Shown here one piece after another: positions 9,714-21,000 of a stretch of 64,000 bases of DNA (position 1 is its first letter; each line of letters opens with the position of its first letter). This stretch comes from Flagellimonas amphidinii. GTDB lineage: Bacteria; Bacteroidota; Bacteroidia; Flavobacteriales; Flavobacteriaceae. The stretch spans positions 83,562 through 147,561 of the forward strand of contig NZ_JABFNN010000044.1 of the NCBI RefSeq assembly GCF_013090115.1. Reading direction: 5' to 3'. Under the pieces are notes generated by a model, which was not told the origin of the DNA, ran no database searches, and was given only the letters and a program-made list of their open reading frames with translations. Position numbers and translations under genes: made by a program.

Positions 9714-10133
9714 TTAAGCGGAATAATCCCTAGCTACGATAAATTTGGTCTTTACTGGCAATTTCTGAGCAGCAAGCCTAAGGGCTTCCTTAGCAACTTC
9801 CATTGGGACACCTGCAACCTCGAACATAATTCTTCCAGGCTTTACAACGGCAACCCAATATTCTGGCGCACCCTTACCTTTACCCATACGTACCTCAAGA
9901 GGCTTTTTAGTAATGGGCTTGTCCGGAAATATTTTAATCCAAAGCTGACCTTGTCTTTTCATGTACCTTGTCGCAGCAATACGCGCAGCCTCAATTTGGC
10001 GGGAAGTAATGAAGTGGGAATCCAAGGATTTAATACCGAACATTCCATTGGAAAGTTGGTGCCCCCTTTGGGAATTTCCCTTCATACGCCCCTTCTGGGC
10101 TTTACGAAACTTTGTTCTTTTTGGCTGTAACAT
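9714..10133 (-). CDS. rplP: 50S ribosomal protein L16
   Basis: 139 residues. Starts [40 protein letters not shown] and [20 protein letters not shown] are conserved L16 motifs. L16 positions A-site tRNA near the peptidyl-transferase centre. Between rpsC and rpmC. Confidence 0.99.
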   Translation of the reverse strand: MLQPKRTKFRKAQKGRMKGNSQRGHQLSNGMFGIKSLDSHFITSRQIEAARIAATRYMKRQGQLWIKIFPDKPITKKPLEVRMGKGKGAPEYWVAVVKPGRIMFEVAGVPMEVAKEALRLAAQKLPVKTKFIVARDYSA

Positions 10134-10153
10134 TTTACCTTTACTTTATCTTA

Positions 10154-10870
10154 TTACTTTCTGCGGCGTTGTGGTTTCTTACCATCTTGTTTGCCACCTT
10201 TTGACTGACCCTTAGACAACCCTACCAATGGAGAAAGTTCTCTTTTACCATAAACCTCCCCTTTCATGATCCAAACCTTGATCCCCAATCTACCATAGGT
10301 AGTGTGGGCTTCGTGCAAGGCATAATCAACATCAGCACGGAAAGTAGACAAAGGAATTCTTCCTTCTTTGTAGGATTCTGAACGAGCCATCTCCGCACCG
10401 TTCAAACGTCCTGAAATCTGTATTTTAATTCCTTCAGCATTCATACGAATGGCAGCAGCGATAGCCATTTTAATAGCTCTCCTATAGGAAATTCTGCTTT
10501 CAATCTGTCTAGCAACACTAGCCGCTACCAAATTGGCATCCAACTCAGGTCGCTTTATTTCATGAATGTTGATCTGAACCTCTTTGTTGGTAATCTTCTT
10601 AAGCTCTTCCTTAAGCTTGTCTACCTCTTGACCTCCTTTACCAATGATAATACCAGGTCTAGCCGTAGTAATTGTAATGGTGATAAGTTTTAAGGTTCTT
10701 TCAATGATCACACGTGAAACGCTAGCCTTAGCCAAACGCGCATGAACGTATTTTCTAATTTTATCATCCTCAGCCAGCTTGTCGCCGTAATCGTTTCCTC
10801 CATACCAGTTGGATTCCCATCCTCTGATAATTCCTAAGCGATTTCCTATTGGATTGGTCTTTTGTCCCAT
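10154..10870 (-). CDS. rpsC: 30S ribosomal protein S3
   Basis: 238 residues. Starts [20 protein letters not shown]; the KH RNA-binding domain carries [20 protein letters not shown] (GxxG loop), and the C-terminal domain has [20 protein letters not shown] and [20 protein letters not shown]. The Lys/Gly/Arg-rich tail is disordered. S3 is part of the mRNA entry helicase. Confidence 0.99.
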   Translation of the reverse strand: MGQKTNPIGNRLGIIRGWESNWYGGNDYGDKLAEDDKIRKYVHARLAKASVSRVIIERTLKLITITITTARPGIIIGKGGQEVDKLKEELKKITNKEVQINIHEIKRPELDANLVAASVARQIESRISYRRAIKMAIAAAIRMNAEGIKIQISGRLNGAEMARSESYKEGRIPLSTFRADVDYALHEAHTTYGRLGIKVWIMKGEVYGKRELSPLVGLSKGQSKGGKQDGKKPQRRRK

Positions 10871-10879
10871 ATTGTAACT

Positions 10880-11287
10880 CTAGCTTTGAACGTTGTTATT
10901 GGATTCCAAAATCATAGTAACATGATTGGAACGCTTTCTAATTCTATGTGCTCTACCTTGTGGTGCAGGGCGAAGTCTTTTCAACATTGTACCACTGTCC
11001 ACACGAATTTCCTTAATAATAAGGTCAGCATCCTCAATACTGGCGTCCTCATTTTTGGCTTCCCAGTTAGCTATGGCGGAAAGCAACAGCTTTTCCAGCT
11101 TTCTTGAAGCTTCTTTTGGATTAAATCTCAAAATAGCTAACGCCATTTCAATTTGCTTACCTCTTACCAAGTCAGCCACTAAACGCATCTTTCTTGGAGA
11201 AGTAGGGCAATTGTTAAGCTTTGCAATAGCAAGCTGCTTCTTTTCTTCTTTTAACCTTTCGGCCATTTGTCTTTTACGAACTCCCAT
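10880..11287 (-). CDS. rplV: 50S ribosomal protein L22
   Basis: 135 residues. The core shows [20 protein letters not shown] and [20 protein letters not shown], the loop that lines the exit tunnel. The first ten or so residues, [15 protein letters not shown], extend the usual N-terminus; a start at the second Met (11266) is possible. Confidence 0.98.
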   Translation of the reverse strand: MGVRKRQMAERLKEEKKQLAIAKLNNCPTSPRKMRLVADLVRGKQIEMALAILRFNPKEASRKLEKLLLSAIANWEAKNEDASIEDADLIIKEIRVDSGTMLKRLRPAPQGRAHRIRKRSNHVTMILESNNNVQS

Positions 11288-11294
11288 AGCTTAC

Positions 11295-11573
11295 TTACTT
11301 TTTACCTTTGTTTTTAGCTCCTGCATGACCTCTAAAGGATCGTGTAGGTGAAAATTCTCCAAGTTTATGACCTACCATGTTCTCCGTAACATACACAGGA
11401 ACAAATTGTCTCCCGTTATGCACTGCTATGGTCTGTCCTACAAAATCTGGTGTTATCATAGAGGCTCTTGACCATGTTTTGATAACCGATTTTTTACCTG
11501 AATCTATATTGGCCTGAACTTTTTTCTCCAGACTATGATGAACGTAAGGTCCTTTTTTTAATGAACGTGCCAT
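11295..11573 (-). CDS. rpsS: 30S ribosomal protein S19
   Basis: 92 residues. Starts [19 protein letters not shown] and carries [20 protein letters not shown] and [19 protein letters not shown], all diagnostic. S19 forms a complex with S13 in the 30S head. Between rplB and rplV. Confidence 0.99.
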   Translation of the reverse strand: MARSLKKGPYVHHSLEKKVQANIDSGKKSVIKTWSRASMITPDFVGQTIAVHNGRQFVPVYVTENMVGHKLGEFSPTRSFRGHAGAKNKGKK

Positions 11574-11585
11574 TTACTCTGTCTT

Positions 11586-12410
11586 TTATTTCTTTCTACG
11601 TTCTATGATATATCTATTGGTGTCTTTTGTCTTAGAACGAGTTCTAAATCCTTTAGCAGGAATACCGTTCTTAGATCTTGGGTGACCTCCAGAAGCCCGT
11701 CCTTCACCACCACCCATTGGGTGATCAACTGGGTTCATTGCTACAGGTCTTGTTCTAGGTCTTCTACCCAACCATCTGCTTCTACCTGCTTTACCTGAAA
11801 CAAGTAATTGATGATCAGAGTTGGATACCGCTCCGATGGTAGCCGTACATGTGGCCAAAATCATGCGAGTTTCACCCGAAGGCAATTTGATGGTCACAAA
11901 TTTTCCATCCTTTGCCATCAATTGAGCAAATGTACCAGCACTACGCGCCATAACAGCTCCTTGACCAGGTCTTAGTTCAATACAGGAAATGATAGTCCCC
12001 AAAGGAATTTCACTTAATGGAAGCGCATTTCCAATTTCAGGGGCAGACTTGGAACCAGAAGAAATTTTCTGACCTACCTGCAAACCATTTTGGGCAATTA
12101 CATACCTTTTTTCACCATCCTTGTACTCTACCAAGGCAATAAATGCAGTTCTGTTGGGATCGTACTGAATTGAAACCACTGTGGCCTCAACACCTTGCTT
12201 ATCCCTCTTGAAATCGATGATTCGATATCTTCTTTTATGACCGCCACCTCTATGGCGCATGGTCATTTTACCTTGACTGTTCCTACCACCCGACTTTTTT
12301 AACGGAGCAAGCAAGCTTTTCTCCGGCTTATCAGTAGTAATCGCGTCAAATCCGTTTACTACTCTAAAACGCTGACCAGGGGTTATCGGTTTTAATTTTC
12401 TAACTGACAT
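11586..12410 (-). CDS. rplB: 50S ribosomal protein L2
   Basis: 274 residues, normal length. [37 protein letters not shown] and the C-terminal [20 protein letters not shown], which contains the conserved His important near the peptidyl-transferase centre, define L2. Between rplW and rpsS. Confidence 0.99.
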   Translation of the reverse strand: MSVRKLKPITPGQRFRVVNGFDAITTDKPEKSLLAPLKKSGGRNSQGKMTMRHRGGGHKRRYRIIDFKRDKQGVEATVVSIQYDPNRTAFIALVEYKDGEKRYVIAQNGLQVGQKISSGSKSAPEIGNALPLSEIPLGTIISCIELRPGQGAVMARSAGTFAQLMAKDGKFVTIKLPSGETRMILATCTATIGAVSNSDHQLLVSGKAGRSRWLGRRPRTRPVAMNPVDHPMGGGEGRASGGHPRSKNGIPAKGFRTRSKTKDTNRYIIERRKK

Positions 12411-12419
12411 TTCTAGTCT

Positions 12420-12710
12420 TTATAGATTACTGTAAAAATCAATAATATCACCTTCAGCAACATCTACAATAGCTTTTTTCAAAGCATTTGTCTTACCATG
12501 CTGAATTCCTGTTTTGGTATAGCGACTCTTACGATTTGGACCATAGTTCATGGTTCTCACCTTTTCCACAGAAACACCATAGGTAGCCTCCACCGCTTCT
12601 TTGATTTCCAACTTGTTGGCACTAGGGTCAACATAGAAACCATAACGATTGAAAAGCTCGCTATCAGCAGTCATTTTTTCCGTAATGATCGGTCTTATCA
12701 ACACACTCAT
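12420..12710 (-). CDS. rplW: 50S ribosomal protein L23
   Basis: 96 residues. Starts MSVLIRPIITEKMTADSE; YGFYVDPSANKLEIKEAVEA and VEKVRTMNYGPNRKSRYTK follow. L23 is the exit-site docking point for trigger factor and SRP. Between rplD and rplB, with 7-9 bp gaps. Confidence 0.99.
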   Translation of the reverse strand: MSVLIRPIITEKMTADSELFNRYGFYVDPSANKLEIKEAVEATYGVSVEKVRTMNYGPNRKSRYTKTGIQHGKTNALKKAIVDVAEGDIIDFYSNL

Positions 12711-12717
12711 GATACTT

Positions 12718-13347
12718 CTATTTCTTTAGGTTCGATTCAATCCCTTCCAAAGCACTCTCAGTAAATATCACATTATTTGCATTGACAATTTTGTAAGTAT
12801 TTAATTCTGAGCTTGTTACAACTTCGGAGCGCTCCAAATTGCGCGACGACAAATATACATTATTATTTGAATCGCCCAACACGATAAGAGACTTTTTATT
12901 TTCAATTCCAAGAGAGGTTAAAAAAGCAACAAAATCTTTTGTCTTTGGCGTTTCAAAACTGAAATCTTCAACAATAGTGATTGCCTTCTCTTTGGTCTTT
13001 AATGCTAAAGCAGATTTTCTAGCCAATCGCTTCACATTTTTGTTCAATTTTTGACTGTAATCCTTAGGTCTTGGACCAAAGATTCTACCTCCACCCCTAA
13101 AAACAGGAGATTTGATACTACCCGCCCTTGCGGTACCTGTACCTTTTTGCTTCTTGATTTTCCTGGTACTTCCAGCAATCTCAGCTCTTTCCTTGGATTT
13201 ATGGGTACCTTGTCTTTGATGGGCCAAATACTGCTTTACATCCAAATAGATGGCATGCTCATTGGGCTCTATACCGAAAACATCATCAGAAAGATCTACC
13301 TTTCTTCCTGTTTCCTTTCCTTTAATATCTAAAACTGCTACCTTCAT
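12718..13347 (-). CDS. rplD: 50S ribosomal protein L4
   Basis: 209 residues. The tunnel loop reads [20 protein letters not shown] followed by [20 protein letters not shown]. The start codon overlaps the last base of rplC (13347 is shared), so the two are likely translationally coupled. In E. coli L4 represses its own operon; the attenuator-like element before rplC makes this worth testing here. Confidence 0.99.
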   Translation of the reverse strand: MKVAVLDIKGKETGRKVDLSDDVFGIEPNEHAIYLDVKQYLAHQRQGTHKSKERAEIAGSTRKIKKQKGTGTARAGSIKSPVFRGGGRIFGPRPKDYSQKLNKNVKRLARKSALALKTKEKAITIVEDFSFETPKTKDFVAFLTSLGIENKKSLIVLGDSNNNVYLSSRNLERSEVVTSSELNTYKIVNANNVIFTESALEGIESNLKK

Positions 13348-13964
13348 TACTTCTCAATTGTTACGTAAGCATTTTTATGACCAGGAACACAACCTTTAAC
13401 TACAATAAGGTTTTTCTCTGGAACCACTTTCAACACTCTCAAGTTTTGAACTGTAACTCTTTCACCACCCATTCTTCCTGCCATTTTCATTCCTTTGAAA
13501 ACACGAGCAGGGTATGAAGCAGCACCGATGGAACCAGGAGCCCTCAATCTATTATGCTGACCATGGGTCGCTTGTCCTACACCTCCAAAACCATGTCTTT
13601 TAACAACACCTTGAAAGCCTTTTCCTTTTGATGTACCAATGACATCAACAAATTCTCCTTCTGCAAAAAGATCAACACCTACGGTATCTCCCAATTTGTA
13701 TTCTCCTTCAAAATCACGGAACTCAACGACTTTCTTCTTTGGAGAAGCACCTGCCTTTTTTACATGGCCGATTTCAGCCTTGCTTGCACGTTTTTCTGCC
13801 TTGTCATCGAAACCGAGCTGAAGGGCACTGTACCCGTCTACCTCTTCGGTTCTGACTTGGGTAACCACACATGGCCCAGCCTCAAGAACGGTACATGGAA
13901 CATTCTTTCCATTCTCGTCGAAGATGCTGGTCATGCCGATTTTTCTTCCTATTAACCCAGACAT
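13347..13964 (-). CDS. rplC: 50S ribosomal protein L3
   Basis: 205 residues. Starts [39 protein letters not shown] and [20 protein letters not shown] are the family signatures, including the methylated-Gln region in the central loop. It is preceded by a 164-bp gap, the longest inside the ribosomal cluster, which contains terminator-like RNA structure. Confidence 0.99.
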   Translation of the reverse strand: MSGLIGRKIGMTSIFDENGKNVPCTVLEAGPCVVTQVRTEEVDGYSALQLGFDDKAEKRASKAEIGHVKKAGASPKKKVVEFRDFEGEYKLGDTVGVDLFAEGEFVDVIGTSKGKGFQGVVKRHGFGGVGQATHGQHNRLRAPGSIGAASYPARVFKGMKMAGRMGGERVTVQNLRVLKVVPEKNLIVVKGCVPGHKNAYVTIEK

Positions 13965-13998
13965 ATTTATTAATTATTAATTGTTTACTTTTTATCAT

Positions 13999-14017
13999 GC
14001 CGATCCGATTTATCGGC
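13999..14017 (-). promoter_or_regulatory. Second hairpin in the rplC leader
   Basis: On the minus strand GCCGAT pairs with ATCGGC across a 7-nt loop; the loop itself repeats ATCGG so an alternative shorter pairing CCGAT/ATCGG exists. It directly follows the T run of the terminator-like hairpin and ends about 35 nt before the rplC start codon. Confidence 0.5.
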
Positions 14018-14056
14018 AAAAAAATTGGGTCAAGAAAACACTCTGCTCTGACCCAG
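14018..14056 (-). terminator. Terminator-like hairpin between rpsJ and rplC (possible attenuator)
   Basis: On the minus strand TGGGTCA pairs with TGACCCA around a 16-nt loop and is followed by ATTTTTTT, the form of a rho-independent terminator. It lies in the middle of an operon that must be read through to rplC and beyond, so it is more likely a conditional attenuator than an end point. It could also be a processing site. Only the structure is seen; the control is inferred. Confidence 0.55.
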
Positions 14057-14128
14057 ATTTTTTTCTTTCTCCGTTTTTCTCGAACCATCGTCCGAGACAT
14101 GTCCTCCATCCCTGGGGATGAAATCTAC

Positions 14129-14434
14129 TTAAACTTTTATCTCAACCTCTACACCACTAGGAAGCTCAAGCTTCATAAGGGCATCAATAGTTTTTGACGA
14201 AGAGCTATAAATATCCAAAAGTCTCTTGTAAGAACTCAACTGGAACTGCTCTCTCGATTTTTTATTCACGTGAGGCGAACGCAAAACCGTAAATATTTTT
14301 TTGTGCGTTGGCAATGGAATAGGTCCCGTAACCACAGCACCGGTAGTTTTTACCGTTTTCACAATCTTTTCAGCAGATTTGTCCACCAAATTATGATCGT
14401 AAGATTTCAATTTTATTCTAATTTTTTGACTCAT
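14129..14434 (-). CDS. rpsJ: 30S ribosomal protein S10
   Basis: 101 residues. [40 protein letters not shown] and [20 protein letters not shown] are diagnostic of S10 (NusE), which also works in transcription antitermination. It follows fusA by 10 bp with no tuf gene in between. Confidence 0.99.
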   Translation of the reverse strand: MSQKIRIKLKSYDHNLVDKSAEKIVKTVKTTGAVVTGPIPLPTHKKIFTVLRSPHVNKKSREQFQLSSYKRLLDIYSSSSKTIDALMKLELPSGVEVEIKV

Positions 14435-14444
14435 CTTGCTGAAA

Positions 14445-16574
14445 TTAAGCGGTTACTCCTTTAGCTGCCTTGATTACTTCTTCCGCAATATTGGAAGGTG
14501 TTTCGGCATAGTGTGAAAACTCCATAGTGGAAGTAGCTCTACCCGAAGACAACGTCCTCAAGGAAGTCACATATCCAAACATCTCGGATAGTGGAACTTC
14601 AGCTTTAACAACTTTAGAACCAGCTCTATCATCCATGTTATTCACCTGACCTCTTCTACGATTCAAGTCACCTACTATATCACCCATGTTTTCTTCTGGA
14701 GTTAAAACCTCCAATTTCATGATGGGCTCCATCAAAACAGCACGTGCTTTTTTAGCTGCTTCTTTATAACCAAGCTTTGCAGCCAATTCAAAGGACAATG
14801 AATCAGAATCCACAGGGTGGAAAGAACCATCCTTAAGAGTAATCTTCATACTGTCCATTTCAAAACCAGCCAACGGACCATTCCTCATAGCTTCTTTGAA
14901 ACCTTTCTCTACAGATGGGATATATTCTTTAGGAATGTTACCACCTTTGATTTCATTGACAAACTCCAATCCCGCTATGGTCTCATCACCAACAGGCTCC
15001 ATAGTAAACACGATATCAGCGAATTTACCACGACCACCTGTTTGCTTCTTATATGTTTCTCTATGATCTGCAGTGGCAGTAAGAGCTTCTTTGTACTCAA
15101 CTTGAGGTTGACCTTGGTTCACCTCAACCTTGAACTCACGCTTCAAACGATCTACAATGATATCCAAGTGAAGCTCACCCATACCAGAAATAATGGTCTG
15201 GCCAGAAGCTTCATCTGTCTTAACCTGGAATGTTGGATCCTCTTCAGCCAATTTAGCCAAAGCCATACCCAATTTATCCACATCAGCCTTGGTTTTCGGT
15301 TCAACCGCAATACCAATTACTGGATCAGGGAAGTCCATACTTTCCAAAACAATAGGATGTTTCTCTGCGGACATGGTATCTCCAGTCTTAATATCTTTAA
15401 ATCCTACTGCAGCACCAATATCTCCTGCCTCAATATATTCAATGGCATTTTGCTTATTGGAGTGCATCTGATAGATTCGAGAAATACGTTCTTTTTTACC
15501 TGAGCGATTGTTCAAAATATATGAACCCGCATCCAAACGACCAGAATACGCTCTAAAGAATGCCAAGCGACCTACAAATGGATCCGTGGCAATTTTAAAT
15601 GCCAAAGCAGAAAATGGTTCTTTTGGATCTGGCTTTCTAGTAATCTCAGCTCCGGTATCAGGATCCGTACCCACGATATCATCCTTATCCAATGGAGAAG
15701 GCAAATAGCGACACACAGCATCCAACAAGAACTGAACCCCTTTGTTTTTAAAGGAAGAACCACACACCATAGGAATGATGGCCCTATCCATAACTGCAGC
15801 CCTTAACGCAGCATGCACCTCTTCTTCTGTAATGGAATCTTCATCTTCGAAGAATTTTTCCATCAACTCCTCATCATATTCTGCAACCGCCTCAATCAAA
15901 GCTGCACGGTATTCCTTAACCTCATCTTGCATCTCTGCAGGAATATCGATGACATCAAAAGTGGAACCGAAATTCTCATCATGCCAAACAATGGCCCTGT
16001 TCTTTGCCAAGTCAACAATACCTCTAAAATCAGCTTCATCACCAATCGGCAATACAATCGGCACCGCATTGGACCCCAACATTTCACGAACTTGCTTGCA
16101 CACGTTCAAAAAGTTAGATCCTTGGCGGTCCATTTTGTTAACGAAACCAATCCTAGGCACTTTGTAGTTATCGGCCAATCTCCAGTTTGTTTCGGATTGA
16201 GGCTCCACACCATCAACCGCACTGAACAAAAAGACCAAACCATCCAAAACACGCAACGAACGGTTTACCTCAACGGTAAAGTCAACGTGTCCGGGAGTAT
16301 CAATAATATTAAAGTGGTATCCTTTGGCATCTGCCGTAGGCTTTCCATTTTCTGTTGGAAACTGCCATGTACAGGTTGTTGCAGCAGAGGTAATGGTAAT
16401 TCCACGCTCCTGCTCTTGCTCCATCCAGTCCATGGTGGCAGCACCATCGTGCACCTCACCAATCTTATGGCTCACACCTGTATAAAAAAGAATACGTTCT
16501 GTAGTGGTTGTTTTTCCAGCATCAATGTGAGCTGCAATACCTATATTCCTTGTATATTTTAAATCTCTTCCCAT
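14445..16574 (-). CDS. fusA: Elongation factor G
   Basis: GTPase that drives translocation, 709 residues. G1 motif [12 protein letters not shown] at about 15-26, switch [14 protein letters not shown] near 95, G4 [10 protein letters not shown] near 145, then domains II-V with [20 protein letters not shown] in domain III and [20 protein letters not shown] near the C-terminus. It is the canonical translocation type by position in the str operon (rpsL-rpsG-fusA). Nothing unusual was seen. Confidence 0.99.
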   Translation of the reverse strand: MGRDLKYTRNIGIAAHIDAGKTTTTERILFYTGVSHKIGEVHDGAATMDWMEQEQERGITITSAATTCTWQFPTENGKPTADAKGYHFNIIDTPGHVDFTVEVNRSLRVLDGLVFLFSAVDGVEPQSETNWRLADNYKVPRIGFVNKMDRQGSNFLNVCKQVREMLGSNAVPIVLPIGDEADFRGIVDLAKNRAIVWHDENFGSTFDVIDIPAEMQDEVKEYRAALIEAVAEYDEELMEKFFEDEDSITEEEVHAALRAAVMDRAIIPMVCGSSFKNKGVQFLLDAVCRYLPSPLDKDDIVGTDPDTGAEITRKPDPKEPFSALAFKIATDPFVGRLAFFRAYSGRLDAGSYILNNRSGKKERISRIYQMHSNKQNAIEYIEAGDIGAAVGFKDIKTGDTMSAEKHPIVLESMDFPDPVIGIAVEPKTKADVDKLGMALAKLAEEDPTFQVKTDEASGQTIISGMGELHLDIIVDRLKREFKVEVNQGQPQVEYKEALTATADHRETYKKQTGGRGKFADIVFTMEPVGDETIAGLEFVNEIKGGNIPKEYIPSVEKGFKEAMRNGPLAGFEMDSMKITLKDGSFHPVDSDSLSFELAAKLGYKEAAKKARAVLMEPIMKLEVLTPEENMGDIVGDLNRRRGQVNNMDDRAGSKVVKAEVPLSEMFGYVTSLRTLSSGRATSTMEFSHYAETPSNIAEEVIKAAKGVTA

Positions 16575-16582
16575 TTTATGAA

Positions 16583-17059
16583 CTAGAATCTAAAGTGTGA
16601 GAATGCTTTATTGGCCTCCGCCATTTTATGTGTATCTACTCTTTTCTTAACCGCAGCACCTTCTTCTTTTGCCGCAGCCAATATCTCTGAAGCTAATTTC
16701 TGGGCCATGGATTTTTCATTACGCTTTCTTGCATAACTGATCAACCACTTCATTGCAGTTGATATCTTTCTGTCTGGACGAATTTGCATTGGAATTTGGA
16801 ATGTTGCACCACCCACTCTTCTACTTCTCACCTCTACGTGTGGCATTACATTGGAAAGAGCATCTTTCCACAATTCCAAACCAGTTTTTTCCTCGTCATT
16901 GTTTTTTTCATCGACAATATCAATTGCGTCGTAGAAAATCTTAAATGCAATTGATTTTTTACCATCCCACATCATCATGTTCACAAAACGCGTGACCAAT
17001 TGATCATTAAATCGCGGATCCGGTAATAATGGTCTTTTCTTTGCCTGCTTTTTTCTCAT
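16583..17059 (-). CDS. rpsG: 30S ribosomal protein S7
   Basis: 158 residues. Starts [20 protein letters not shown]; contains [20 protein letters not shown] and [20 protein letters not shown], and ends [15 protein letters not shown]7 organises the 30S head. Eight bp before fusA. Confidence 0.99.
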   Translation of the reverse strand: MRKKQAKKRPLLPDPRFNDQLVTRFVNMMMWDGKKSIAFKIFYDAIDIVDEKNNDEEKTGLELWKDALSNVMPHVEVRSRRVGGATFQIPMQIRPDRKISTAMKWLISYARKRNEKSMAQKLASEILAAAKEEGAAVKKRVDTHKMAEANKAFSHFRF

Positions 17060-17080
17060 TGCTTCTGCTTAAAAGTTTGT

Positions 17081-17455
17081 TTACTTTTTAGGACGCTTAG
17101 CACCATACTTTGATCTTCGCTGCGTTCTTCCCGCCACTCCGGCAGTATCCAACGCACCACGAACAATGTGGTATCGCACACCAGGCAAATCCTTTACTCT
17201 TCCACCTCTTACCAATACTATCGAGTGCTCTTGGAGATTATGTCCTTCGCCAGGGATATATGCGTTCACTTCCTTACCATTGGTCAACCTAACCCTTGCA
17301 ACTTTTCGCATTGCAGAGTTTGGTTTCTTTGGCGTGGTCGTATAAACACGCGTACAAACCCCCCTTCTTTGAGGACACGAATCCAAAGCAGCCGATTTAC
17401 TCTTCTTGGTAATTGTGACTCTTCCTTTTCGTACTAATTGTGAAATTGTTGGCAT
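17081..17455 (-). CDS. rpsL: 30S ribosomal protein S12
   Basis: Decoding-centre protein, 124 residues, first gene of the cluster. The streptomycin-region motif [19 protein letters not shown] has the wild-type lysines at 43-44, and [20 protein letters not shown] has the second wild-type lysine (88) and the Asp that is methylthiolated in other bacteria. So the sequence predicts the streptomycin-sensitive form. A consensus promoter lies 44-74 bp upstream. Confidence 0.99.
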   Translation of the reverse strand: MPTISQLVRKGRVTITKKSKSAALDSCPQRRGVCTRVYTTTPKKPNSAMRKVARVRLTNGKEVNAYIPGEGHNLQEHSIVLVRGGRVKDLPGVRYHIVRGALDTAGVAGRTQRRSKYGAKRPKK

Positions 17456-17480
17456 TAAATTTCCTTTAAAAACTAAATAA

Positions 17481-17495
17481 CCCTCATTTTGAGGG
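17481..17495 (-). promoter_or_regulatory. Small hairpin in the rpsL leader
   Basis: CCCTC and GAGGG pair around a 5-nt AT-rich loop. It falls at or just after the expected transcription start of the rpsL promoter, so it would cap the 5' end of the long ribosomal transcript. It might stabilise the mRNA; this is a guess. Confidence 0.4.
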
Positions 17496-17498
17496 CTG

Positions 17499-17529
17499 CA
17501 AATGTAGTGATATTTCCCAATAATTCAAA
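17499..17529 (-). promoter_or_regulatory. Bacteroidota-type promoter of the ribosomal cluster (rpsL)
   Basis: On the minus strand TTTG (17526-17529), 19 nt, then TACATTTG (17499-17506), an exact match to the flavobacterial -33/-7 consensus TTTG-N17-23-TAnnTTTG. The expected transcript start is near 17492, leaving a leader of about 36 nt to the rpsL ATG. Confidence 0.8.
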
Positions 17530-18063
17530 TACCCAATGATTTTTTACTCAAATATTTTTTGAGGCTTTACCCAAGTTTAACACAAGAAAGTAGATTTACA
17601 ATTATAGACAGGCGATTAATTTTCAGAAAAATCATTAATTCAACCTGAATCCAATAAAAACAAAAACTTTTACCAGCGATATTTATTATATAATATATTA
17701 AGGTATAAAACTACTTTCTTAAAAAACCACTCTCCTTCTTATATTAATCTTGATGACAGCAAAAACATCAACCAAAAATTTCATCTTAAAAAACACGTTT
17801 CGCTCCACGAGCAACATCCACCCCAATCCTTTCCGCCTAACCTTACCACACACAAAACAAAATCTAATTCACATTTCAAAAACGATTGATTTTTCAGGCC
17901 TGATCATTTAAAAGCTCTCATTTTTATGGCATTCATAAATTTTAACATTGCCAATTATCGCTCATGCAATTGCAGGGGACTTCTTAAAATTTTAGTAAAA
18001 TTAGTTTGGATTATTAACATGAAATTATGATTTTAGCGGCTAGCTAATTCAAATAATTTTAAA
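17530..18063. other. Long AT-rich non-coding gap between rpsL and susC-like gene
   Basis: About 530 bp separate the divergent ribosomal cluster and the SusC gene. Beyond the rpsL promoter no RNA gene, repeat or convincing ORF was recognised. A near-match to the -7 box (TTAGTTTG, second base wrong) is at 18001-18008 on the plus strand without a matching -33. The stretch 17670-17705 is almost pure A/T. A C-rich, G-poor tract is at 17800-17880 on the plus strand. Confidence 0.6.
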
Positions 18064-21000
18064 ATGAGAACAAAACTTAATGGATTGTTAACGCTGTTAT
18101 TGGCGTTTGTTGTGCATATATCCTTTGCACAAGACAAGTCGATTACAGGTACTGTTACGGATGCTGATGGGCTTCCGTTACCTGGGGTCAACATTGTCGT
18201 AGAAGGGACCACCAATGGTACCCAAACAGATTTTGATGGAAACTACGCCATCAATGCTAGTGAAGGCCAAGCGCTACTTTTCACTTACATCGGGCAAAGA
18301 CCTGCGAGAAGGGTTGTTGGTGCTGCGAGCGTAATCAACGTTCAAATGGAGGAAGACGCACAAGCCTTGGAAGAAGTAGTGGTTACAGCTCTTGGTATTA
18401 AGAGGGAGAAACAAGCATTGGGTTATGCAGTTACCGAAGTGGGTAGTGAAGATCTTGAATCTCGCCCAGAAGGTGATGTTGCCAGAGTACTCCAAGGTAA
18501 AGCAGCTGGTGTTCAGATTACCAACCAAAGTGGTCTTTCTGGTTCTGGTACAAATGTGATCATTAGGGGTATTTCTACTTTTAGTGGTAGCAACCAGGCT
18601 CTTTTCATTGTTGATGGTGTGCCTTTTAGTTCTGACACCAACTCTGTTGGTAGGCAAGGGGACAGACAGGACTTTGTCAACGGTAACAATGGTTCCAGTC
18701 GTTTCTTAGACTTAGACCCAAATAGTATAGAAAGTGTAAACGTTTTGAGAGGTTTGGCAGCTGCCACACTTTACGGTTCTCAAGGGCGTAACGGTGTAGT
18801 CTTGATTACAACCAAAGGAGGCTCAGCAGGTACATCCGGTCCAAAAAAGACTGAGATTACCGTAAACTCTTCTATCTTCTTTAATGAAATAGCTTCACTT
18901 CCAGACTACCAAAACGAATATGGAAATGGTTTTGACCAAGCTTTTGGTTGGTTTTTCTCAAACTGGGGACCAAGCTTTGACAGAGAGGGACCTTCAGGCT
19001 GGGCAAATCAAAATGCTATAAATGGTACACTTTCTGGTACTGCTGGATTCTTAAGACACCCCTACTCAACTTCTACCAGTGCCATCCAAGCGGCATTTCC
19101 AGAATTCCAAGGAGCTTTGTATGAGTGGAAACCTTATGACAGTGTTGGGAAATTCTTTAAAACAGGAACTGTGGCCAATACCTCTATCAATGTTAGAGGA
19201 GCCTCTGATGATGGAAAAATTGGTTACAACCTCAACTACGGTTACCTAAAAGATAATGGTTTTACTCCCAACAACAGTGTAACTCGTAACACATTATCTG
19301 TAGGTGGTAGAGCTATTCTCTCCAACAAGTTTACCGTTAATGGCACCTTGAATTATGCAAGAACTAAATTTGTTTCACCGCCAGTTGCATTAAGTCAGGG
19401 TAACGGTTCTACGGGTACAGGCTCTTCTGTATTTGGTCACCTTTGGTTTACACCTCGTAGTATTGACGTACAAGGCCTCCCTTTTGAAGACCCAATTACT
19501 GGTGGAAGTGTTTACTACCGTCAAAACAACTCCATACAGCACCCACTTTGGACTGTGGCTAACTCTGAAACTAGTCAGGAGACCAATAGGATATTTGGAC
19601 AAGCTGCCATTCAATATGATTTAAGTGACAACTTGAACTTGATTTACCGTGCTGGTATCGATGTGTACAGTGAAAACAATACAAACTACCAAAATAAAGG
19701 TGGTATCGGTGGTGGTGCTAGAACCGTTAGTGGTTTCTATGAAACTTGGAACAATACCAATACCATCTGGGACCATAACCTTGTATTAAACGGGGACTAT
19801 GATATCACTGAAAAAATTGGAACTACATTTAACGTTGGTGCAACTACAAGAAGAAACGTTTTCGATCAAAATGGTGTGGCCAGTGACGGACAACAAGTAT
19901 TTGGTGTATTGAGACACTTCAACTTCTTAAATCAAAATGAGATTCAAACGTTTACTGAGCTCAACATCGCAGGGGTCTATGCCCAAGCGGATTTTGATTA
20001 TGACAATATGCTTTACTTGACGTTGGCAGGAAGAAACGATTGGGTATCCAACTTCTCCAAAGACAATAGAACCCAGTTCTATCCCAGTGCTAGTTTATCT
20101 TTTATTCCAACCGCAGCTTTTGATGGTTTGAAATCTGAAAACGTTTTGAACTACTTGAAAATTAGGGGTGGTTTAGGAGTATCCGCAAACTTTGATGCTG
20201 GTGTTACCAACTATCCTGTAGCAAGCACACTATTCTTGGACACTCAAGATTTCCAAGATGGAACAGGAACCAATGTGGTTACCAACACTACAGGTATTCG
20301 TCTAGGAAACGAAAATCTTCAACCTGAAACGTTGGAAGAGGTAGAACTAGGTATCGAATCCAGATGGTGGAACAACAGAATTACTTTTGATGCTTCTGTA
20401 TATCAACGTAAAACCAATGACTTGATTTTGGATAGACCACTTGACCCAGCTACTGGATTTACGGTTACCGCCACTAATATTGGTGAGATTGAATCCGAAG
20501 GTGTTGAGGCAGATTTAGGAGTTGAATGGTTTAGAGCTAGTGAAGAAGGTGGTTTTAGCTGGAGAACAAATTTGAATTTTACAGCTTATGAAACTACAGT
20601 TACCGATTTAGGACTTGATACTGACCAAGTAATCTACTCTGGTTTCTCTAACCTTGGTAATGCCGCAATACAAGATGAGCCACTAGGTGTATTCTTCGGA
20701 AGCCGTATCCTTAGAGATGACAATGGAGATTTTGTAGTAGGAGCTGATGGTAATTATGTTCAAGATCCTACGGATGGAATTATTGGTGACCCTAATCCAG
20801 ATTGGGTAGCTAACATCAGCAATTCTATTTCTTACAAAAACTTCACTTTAGGGTTCCAGTGGAACTATACTCAGGGAGGTGATGTTTATTCATCGACAGT
20901 TTCAACTTTGTTGGGTAGAGGTTTGATTACCGAAACTGTAGATAGAGAAGACACGTATATACTGCCAGGTGTTGATGCTAATGGCAATACGAACAACTTA

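Noticed and set aside
13882..14109. Basic 75-residue ORF in the rpsJ-rplC gap, minus strand
   Set aside because: It overlaps the start of rplC in another frame and spans the terminator-like hairpin; no family pattern. A leader-peptide role is imaginable but unsupported.
14817..15503. Long plus-strand ORFs opposite fusA (also 15813-16562)
   Set aside because: Shadow frames of fusA; His/Cys/Ser-rich translation without domain patterns.
17753..17911. 52-codon ORF in the long gap before the SusC gene
   Set aside because: Low-complexity Thr/Asn/Lys translation, no signal or family pattern, no promoter or start signal; likely chance.
18001..18008. TTAGTTTG as a promoter -7 box for the SusC gene
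   Set aside because: One of the fixed positions (A at 2) is wrong and no TTG lies at 17-23 nt upstream.
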